Positions 18,376 to 23,781 of a stretch of 23,781 bases of DNA are shown here, one piece after another; position 1 is the first letter of the stretch; every line of letters starts with the position of its first letter. Under the pieces are notes generated by a model that saw only the letters and a program-made list of their open reading frames with translations, was not told where the DNA came from and did no database searches. The position numbers and the translations under genes were made by a program. The stretch is from Chara braunii (Eukaryota > Streptophyta > Charophyceae > Charales > Characeae): the NCBI GenBank assembly GCA_003427395.1, contig BFEA01000044.1, positions 3,808,555 through 3,832,335 on the forward strand, in the 5' to 3' direction.

Positions 18376-18554
18376 TAAGTTATCTCTTTTATTTTTTGTT
18401 TAGTTAACTCCTGCGTGACATGGTCGGGAGGGCTCTCGCACTTTGCAAAAAGGCGGGAGCCGATGCGCTCGACAACGCTATAATCTCTACAAGGCCAAGA
18501 CACCCACCCCTCCTCTACCACCGACAATTGCAAGCCATCACAAGACGAGGCATG

Positions 18555-19680
18555 CTACAACATAACCATCACTTTTCAACACGCTGCAAAAGTAAACAAA
18601 CTTATTTTCCTAGAAGAGATAAGAGAGACTCTTCATAGGGTGTGGAATGCAAAGTCACCCAGAAGCGATGCGATGATGACAAAAGAACTTTGCGCCCCTT
18701 GGCAAAGATCTCCTTCAAGTCTTCAAGGACAGTAAGGAGAAAGTAGGGTCGGGAAAACCTATCTCAGCTCAAAAGAAAATGAGAAAGGGGGAAGACTTGA
18801 AAATGACAGACCAAACTTTTTTACCAATGGTCCCATACAAGATCCTATTCTAAAACACTTGCAAATAAAATACAGAGTCTGATTGACAAATGCCGCCATT
18901 GAGACCACGGGCTTCATCCCAGGCTATTATATTTTGATAACATCTGGCCTCGTTCCACTACTCACCAAATTTACAAAATGAGAATGAAACTTTCGCTGGA
19001 ACATGGAAAGATACACCGCCATATTTTTTGTCTTTTGGGCATGCATTGACTAGTAGAGCGAGGCCCATCATGTCGCTCGATGAAGCCTCCAGAAAGATAG
19101 GTCATGACAAATGTGAGCCGCAGTAGCCGCTATCTTATTCTTTGCCTTTGAAAAGGGTTGAACGAGTCCACTGTAATTTTCATCAACACTGTATGGAAAA
19201 AACATGGGCAGAAGAAGGGTTCGAAGAGGGGTGAGGATCCTTCACAATGGCGAAAGAATCAATAACGCATCCCGCACGGTTCAGATCAATGACTCGATGA
19301 GATCGCATTGGAGACTTACCCAATCGCATGGTTAGTTCGAGGAGATCCAATATAGTTGTCTTCCATAAGGACCCCTCAATCAACTGGAGTTTGATGCAAA
19401 CCCCAACCGTCCACATGATTTTTACGAGCCCACAACTCTTACATTCGTCGATGGTCTGACAATGCTCATCCATGTCTCAAACTTTTCCTTCCAGGTCGTT
19501 GTCAAAATGATGGTGGCCTCAAGTCTTGCATCAGAGAAGAGAGTTAACTCAACCAAGACATAAGGATAGTAACTGGGGGAAAGCACCCCCCCCCACACAC
19601 ACACATCCCAACGCAAATGACCTGGTCTAGAGGAGAAGAGACTTTCCAATATGTTAAAAAAACTATTAGAAATTGTGGTC
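18555..19680 (+). pseudogene. Reverse-transcriptase fragment of a second LINE family (LINE C)
   Basis: Scattered over frames but in family order: EEIRETLHRVWNAKSPRSDA (18600-18660), GKDLLQVFKDS, YKIL followed by SKTLANKIQSLID (about 18836-18887), TTGFIPG, FDNIW, a worn motif A around FAFEKG (about 19141), VRILHNG with VQINDSM (about 19227-19300), motif C as FVDG (about 19443-19456, second Asp changed to Gly), and WSRGEETFQYV near 19625. It differs from LINE A in motif spacing and wording, so it is a separate family. Both ends are cut; no endonuclease or tail is seen. Confidence 0.7.
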
Positions 19681-19683
19681 AAC

Positions 19684-19738
19684 ATCCCTTGGGACATTTG
19701 TTAAAAATGGAACTATACAGAGAATGAAAATTAACATT
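19684..19738 (+). pseudogene. U6 snRNA 5' half
   Basis: CCCTTGGGACAT, TTAAAAATGGAACTATACAGAGAA, and ATTAACATT (shown in parts: TTAAAAATGGAAC, TATACAGAGAA) follow U6 nt 1 to about 52 with an insertion of a few bases. The ACAGAGA box is intact. The match ends exactly where LINE B begins. The missing 3' half is at 22477-22520. Confidence 0.8.
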
Positions 19739-20330
19739 CAGGACACCATTTTATTGGTTAACGAGGTCATTAAATTATAAAGGCAATCTAAACACAACAC
19801 TCCCATTATCTTTGTAGATTTCGAAAAGACATATAACCATGTCAACTGGACTTTTCTGGATAAATTCCCCGAAAGGATGAATTTTGGCCCAACCTTTAGA
19901 AGGTGGGTAGAAATTTTGCATCAAAACGCCACAACGACCATTCAAGTAAATGGTAGACTGACCTCTGCTATACACCTAGAACGGTCGGTGAGGCAAGGAG
20001 ACCCTATAGCCCCTTTTCTCTTCGTCATTATTATGGACGCCTTAGCAACAAACTTAAGGATACACAAGGACCTTCAAAAGATAAGACCCTCTTCTATCCC
20101 GGAGGACTCCATCCCGGTTTGCTCTCTTTTTGCAGATGATCTTACCATAATGAAGTGACAACTTTCTTATGGAGACTGGATCACGAGTGCTCAAGGGTCA
20201 TCAGTAGAGTTGTTTGGCAGTCGGTTGAACAACCAAAAGCTAGAGGGGGGCTAGAGATAATCGACCCAACTACTCAAGTGATGGCCTTGGCCCTTCAGTG
20301 GGTAAAAGGTCTTCTCTTTTCCACACAAGT
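19739..20330 (+). pseudogene. LINE B reverse transcriptase with internal deletion
   Basis: FVDFEKTYNHVNW (motif A), SVRQGDPIAPFLF (motif B) and FADDLTIM (motif C, FADD at 20129-20140) are present. Immediately after motif C, at 20157, a stop is met. The sequence then resumes at TTFLWRL, which corresponds to ITALMWRR of LINE A, so about 380 bp (LINE A 13436-13817) are missing. After that comes KARGGLEIIDPTTQVMALAL. The second Asp in motif A's YDHVD is Asn here. Confidence 0.85.
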
Positions 20331-21006
20331 GTCATGACAACCTTTGGCCTTGCAGCAAATTGCAAGGCTAGCGTCACCGACGCCCCCTGAGGTAGAACCG
20401 GAGACGTGGCTCGAGGACAAACACTGGACCATACCGCAAATATCAACCCGGACCAATGTGGAGGGAGGGTCAAACAGACAAGCGGCCAGGCAGGACTTAA
20501 AAAAAGACGATACTAAAGACATGGTGTAAGTTGCCCCTACCCGACAAAGTCCCACCAATGCGATGGGAAGAAGTGGCCCGACAACTGCTGTTCGGAAATC
20601 GATAGGTAACAGACCCCCAAAGTAGGATCTTCCATAGTAGTGAAAACCCTTGGAAAGGTTGGGTCACGAATGGTGTCCTTCGAGTCAAGGATATCTGGGA
20701 CCAGGAAACCAAAGACTGACTGTCAAAGACCAGACTAAGGAAGGAACTGAAATACTGCCATAAAATGGGAGAAATGTTGGATACCATTATTTTTGCTATC
20801 CCCCTCGATTGGATCCGAATTTTAAAGAAAGGGTCGGTGGTGATAGTGAGAGATTGGGTGGGGTTCAGGGGTACCGAGGGGCTGGTCGGAAGTGTAGTAT
20901 ACACTAGCCAGGCTGGTAGGGGGGGGAGCAAGAAGTGATTGCCAACCAGTTCATAATAAAAAATGACAATACTCTAAAACAGGTACAACTAGAAGAGACA
21001 GTATGG

Positions 21007-21742
21007 CACCTAAGGTCAGGGATATACCGTATCTATGTCCTCAAAGAAAAGGACCAATGGCGAGCATACAAGCCGAATAAACCAATTCAAGAGTTCCCGC
21101 TGGACCCCGATGAGTGGATATGGACTTAGCAATATGGGAGGGGGTGGTCCGAGGTGAGGCAGCTACAATCTCTCTCAGTTAAATTAGCCTACCGAATCTT
21201 GCATCCAAGAGTAAACCTGAAAGAGATGGTGGAGTCATGGTGGATGAAACGTCTAAACGTGGGAAGAGACACACTGCGACCGGTCAGATGTTTAAAGCGA
21301 GTAGGGTCATGCCGACGAAACTAAGTTCACTCCAATGGCAGGTGGAACATAGGTCCTTGCCCACCAACGACTGGCACCTAAGGTCAGGGATATACCGTAT
21401 CCATGTCCTCAAAGAAAAGGACCAATGGCGAGCATACAACCCGAATAAACCAATTCAAGAGNTCCCGCTAGACCCCGATGAGTGGATATGGACTNAGCAA
21501 TANGGGAGGGGGNGGTCCGNGGTGAGGCNGCTACANTCTCTCTCAGTNAANNNAGCCTACCGAATNTTGCATCCAAGAGTAAACCTGAAAGAGATGGTGG
21601 AGTCACGGTGGATGAAACATCTAAACGTGGGAAGAGACACACTGCAACCGGTCAGATGTTTAAAGCGAGTAGGGTCATGCCGACGAAACTAGGTTCACTC
21701 CAATGGCAGGTGGAACATAGGTCCTTGCCCACCAACGACTGG
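21007..21742 (+). repeat. 368-bp tandem duplication, second copy with N bases
   Basis: Bases 21007-21374 are repeated at 21375-21742 with very few substitutions (for example TATC to CATC). The second copy contains about a dozen scattered N between 21462 and 21566, where the first has defined bases. The unit covers the LINE B region equivalent to EWHWL to LPTNNWL of LINE A. LINE A has the unit once. Confidence 0.9.
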
Positions 21743-21925
21743 CTGGTAGACAGAACGAGGCTAGAACAAAAGGGACTGGCACTCCCATGGTGGAAGATAT
21801 GCACAACATCCTTCCCGGCTCAAAAATGGCCTGAGACCATAGAGCACATGTTTTGCAGTGCCCGCCGACAATATGGCTATGGAGGTGGTGGAACCGCATA
21901 TGGAGACAACAACACCTCATAAATG
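21690..21925 (+). pseudogene. LINE B zinc-binding C-terminus, degraded
   Basis: SLQWQVEHRSLPTNDWLVDR and LEQKGLALPWW-KIC, then ETIEHMF correspond to the zf-RVT domain of LINE A. The first Cys of C-x2-C is Trp here, and a small indel after EHMF shifts the frame so that the last ligand Cys is lost. It follows the second copy of the 368-bp duplication. Confidence 0.8.
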
Positions 21926-22476
21926 TGGCCATTGGACTGGAGAGCACTCCTCTGTGATGCATGGGCTCCATAACAAGCTACCCCTTTTGAAGAAAACATG
22001 TTTAAAATAGGGCAACATGGAAGGGAGGGGAGAAGTAGGAGGAAGACGTAGAGGAAGGGAAAAGGGACTACCACCGATGCTTCCAGGATTGGACAAACAT
22101 CGCCCCCTCCATCCCACTTCTGCCTCTCTCACTCTTTGCTGAATTTTTCCCTCCCCCTCTCTTAGCTTTGTTTGAGATGGAATGGTACCGGGAGGTGAGT
22201 GGCTAAAGTTTTGAATGCAGAGTGAGTGGAGAGTATACTACTCCACCGGACACTATACAGGCCTGCTCAGTCAATCCCCTTGGTTGCAGGGCAATCAATG
22301 CAGGCAGGCCCCAAGGTCACTGTTCTCACCGTTCTCAGACATTGTCATTTTCTGTATAAGGGATGCTGGACCTGTTTTCCAGCAGGTGATGCTCCCCACC
22401 AATAGTTGGAGCCTCCCCCGAGGTGCTAGTAATGTCTGCTCTTATTAGCACCACTAACACTGGTGGGGTGTGTCAA

Positions 22477-22520
22477 ATGTGCAAGGATGACACACATAAA
22501 TCGAGAAATGGACCAAAGAA
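22477..22520 (+). pseudogene. U6 snRNA 3' half
   Basis: GTGCAAGGATGACACACATA and AAATCGAGAAATGGACC match U6 from about nt 62 to the 3' end. The AAATCGAGAAATGG part is the plant form as I remember it; animal U6 differs. There is no T run after it. The 5' half is at 19684-19738 on the other side of LINE B. Confidence 0.85.
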
Positions 22521-22575
22521 ACGAGAAAAACAAGGAGAAACCGTGGTGAACAAGGATGGGACGTGGCCTCCACCA

Positions 22576-22720
22576 GCGGTCTAGTTCAGTTGATAGAGCA
22601 CGCAAGTGGCATTCAGGAGGTCACAGGTTCAATTACCCACATTATCCATTTGATTCCCCACGGCCCCTGGGGCGTGCTTCGGGTTCACCAGCTGAGATGG
22701 TTGGCTTGCCCCCGCCCCCT
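22576..22720 (+). mobile_element. tRNA-derived SINE copy 2
   Basis: A box TAGTTCAGTTGA at 22582-22593 and B box GGTTCAATTAC at 22626-22636. The stretch between (AAGTGGCATTCAGGAGGTC) matches the SINE at 3082-3205. After the head come the shared tail blocks CCTGGGGC(G)TGCTT, ACCAGCTG and GGCTTGC (22676-22712). The head-to-tail distance is about 15 bp longer than in copy 1. This copy is uninterrupted and can serve as the reference for the family. Confidence 0.75.
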
Positions 22721-23718
22721 CTTCTGGTTGGTCTTGGTAGGGGCTTTGCCTTTGTCCTTTCCATCCAGTGCTAGGGGTTACGCTCAACCCTGAGGGGATA
22801 GGCTCAGTCCATGCTAGTAGATTCACACCTCCCCTAGTGAGCTTGGGTGAGCTTGGGTGGGTAGGTAGGTAGTGTGAGGTATATTGAGAGAAGGCGGCGG
22901 CGCTGCTGGCGCGAGCGAATGTCGTGTGCGCTGCTGCCGAAAGCACGACGCTAGCACCACGCGAGGGCAGGCGCTGCGCTGGCGCGGGGCGACTGGCACA
23001 TGCGCAAGTGCGAGCGCTGAGCTTCTGTGAGCACTGTTGAGTGAGATGGTGTGAGGCGGATATGGTGGTTGTCTTCCTACATTCCAACGCTTAGCATACG
23101 CGTGGGGACCAGAGGTGCTTGATCATGCCACGTCACAGGCAGACATAGCAGATGATCTGGCTTATGGGATTTCCACTCCATTGCCGCAGCTGCGTTCTTG
23201 CACGTGGCATAGAGCCTTGACGGTGTTGGCTACGTCGACGCCGGTGGAGTAGGGTGGAGTCAGAGTGCAAGGGTCATCATATGGTTGGAGTGTGTGGAGG
23301 GAGATCATCAGGGAGCTATTCGTCAACATCATTTGCAGGTTATCATCATCTCAGTATTGCTGTTGGGTGGTTATTATCTTCATCGGCATTTTTGTTCCCT
23401 ATGATGCCATCAGCATCACTGGTCAATGGGTTCGTCATCATCTTCATCATGCTGTTGTGCCCTCAATAGCACAATGGCGATAAAAAATTAAAAGAATTAA
23501 AAAACAAGTGGACCCGCCGCAGCGAAGGACGGATGGCAAAAACATATTGTGAAACACCCCAGCCATCAGTTGGACCCCATCTTTGCAATGTAACCCTCGT
23601 GGACGCTGCCCAACTTTGTAAAATGGGCCCGTACGTGCAGTTGCAAAAGGCAAAGAAAATTTGCACACGCACCTGACAGGGGCATAACATAAACATGTCA
23701 GTCCAAAAGACCATTCCA

Positions 23719-23720
<2 letters not shown>
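22721..23720. other. Unassigned sequence
   Basis: No gene recognised. A GC-rich stretch with GCGCTG-type words lies at about 22890-23030. ATC-rich low complexity at about 23275-23460 gives hydrophobic frames on the + strand that I consider chance. Confidence 0.4.

Positions 23721-23721
<1 letters not shown>

Positions 23722-23781
<60 letters not shown>
23722..23781. repeat. (CT)30 microsatellite at window edge
   Basis: Thirty CT units reach the window end, so the true length is unknown. Confidence 0.95.

Larger units (their letters stand above)
19739..22460 (+). mobile_element. LINE B, 5'-truncated relative of LINE A
   Basis: Starts inside the RT domain at a point matching LINE A near 13010 (GGTTAACGAG block) and runs through RT, post-RT, zinc-binding C-terminus, the RDY-WT-type tail and a 3' UTR that shares blocks with LINE A. 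5' truncation is usual for target-primed reverse transcription. It lacks about 380 bp after motif C and carries a 368-bp tandem duplication. No poly(A) is visible at the 3' end. It is flanked by U6 halves on both sides. Confidence 0.85.

Noticed and set aside
23254-23483. Hydrophobic frames resembling a membrane protein
   Set aside because: The sequence is ATC/CAT-rich low complexity, two overlapping frames both look hydrophobic, and no motif is seen.
1-23781. CRISPR arrays, bacterial operons, rRNA genes
   Set aside because: No regularly spaced short repeats, no operon-like gene packing and no rRNA signatures were found; all signals are eukaryotic.

Overview
The window looks like repeat-dominated nuclear DNA of a green plant or streptophyte alga. 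I see no intact host gene. Three things support this. The non-LTR retrotransposons have plant-type parts: a DUF4283-like ORF1 followed by a zinc knuckle, and a C-terminal RT-associated zinc-binding domain. The 3' half of a U6 snRNA copy (22477-22520) carries the plant-type 3' stretch (AAATCGAGAAATGG), not the animal one, as I remember the two. Simple repeats, homopolymers and nested transposons are dense. A charophyte such as Chara is my guess; only a database search can settle it.

Left part (1-5700): mostly unassigned DNA. It holds three copies of one short inverted-repeat element (MITE; 1590-1700, 2106-2216, 2966-3084). The third appears to have landed in the A box of a tRNA-derived SINE. 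There are also several local direct repeats, microsatellites and one 84-bp exact duplication across an N. At 5784-5882 the first 46 nt of U2 snRNA are joined to 12 nt and a 41-nt poly(A), probably a retrocopy.

Centre (about 6100-16132): one long decayed L1-type LINE on the + strand. Its parts in order are a GA-rich tandemly repeated leader (possible promoter monomers), ORF1 with a DUF4283-like domain and zinc knuckle (the second half duplicated in tandem, 658-bp period), a 370-codon unrecognised ORF1 tail, an APE endonuclease, reverse transcriptase, a zinc-binding C-terminus, a duplicated C-terminal motif, a 3' UTR and a 19-nt poly(A). Stops and frameshifts make it non-functional.

Right part (16133-23781): a mosaic. 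It contains a hairpin-rich segment, a tRNA-like SINE head, a nearly full-length U6 pseudogene, a minus-strand APE fragment, a fragment of a second LINE family (18555-19680), and a shortened relative of the central LINE (19739-22460). That last element sits between a U6 5' half and a U6 3' half, as if it had inserted into a U6 copy. A second copy of the tRNA-derived SINE follows, then unassigned sequence ending in (CT)30.

The main point of interest is the number of small-RNA-derived pieces (one U2, three U6 segments representing probably two copies, three tRNA-like heads) among LINEs. This fits LINE machinery acting on structured Pol III and snRNA transcripts. Two single-base or run-of-N joins next to exact or near-exact duplications suggest assembly artefacts.
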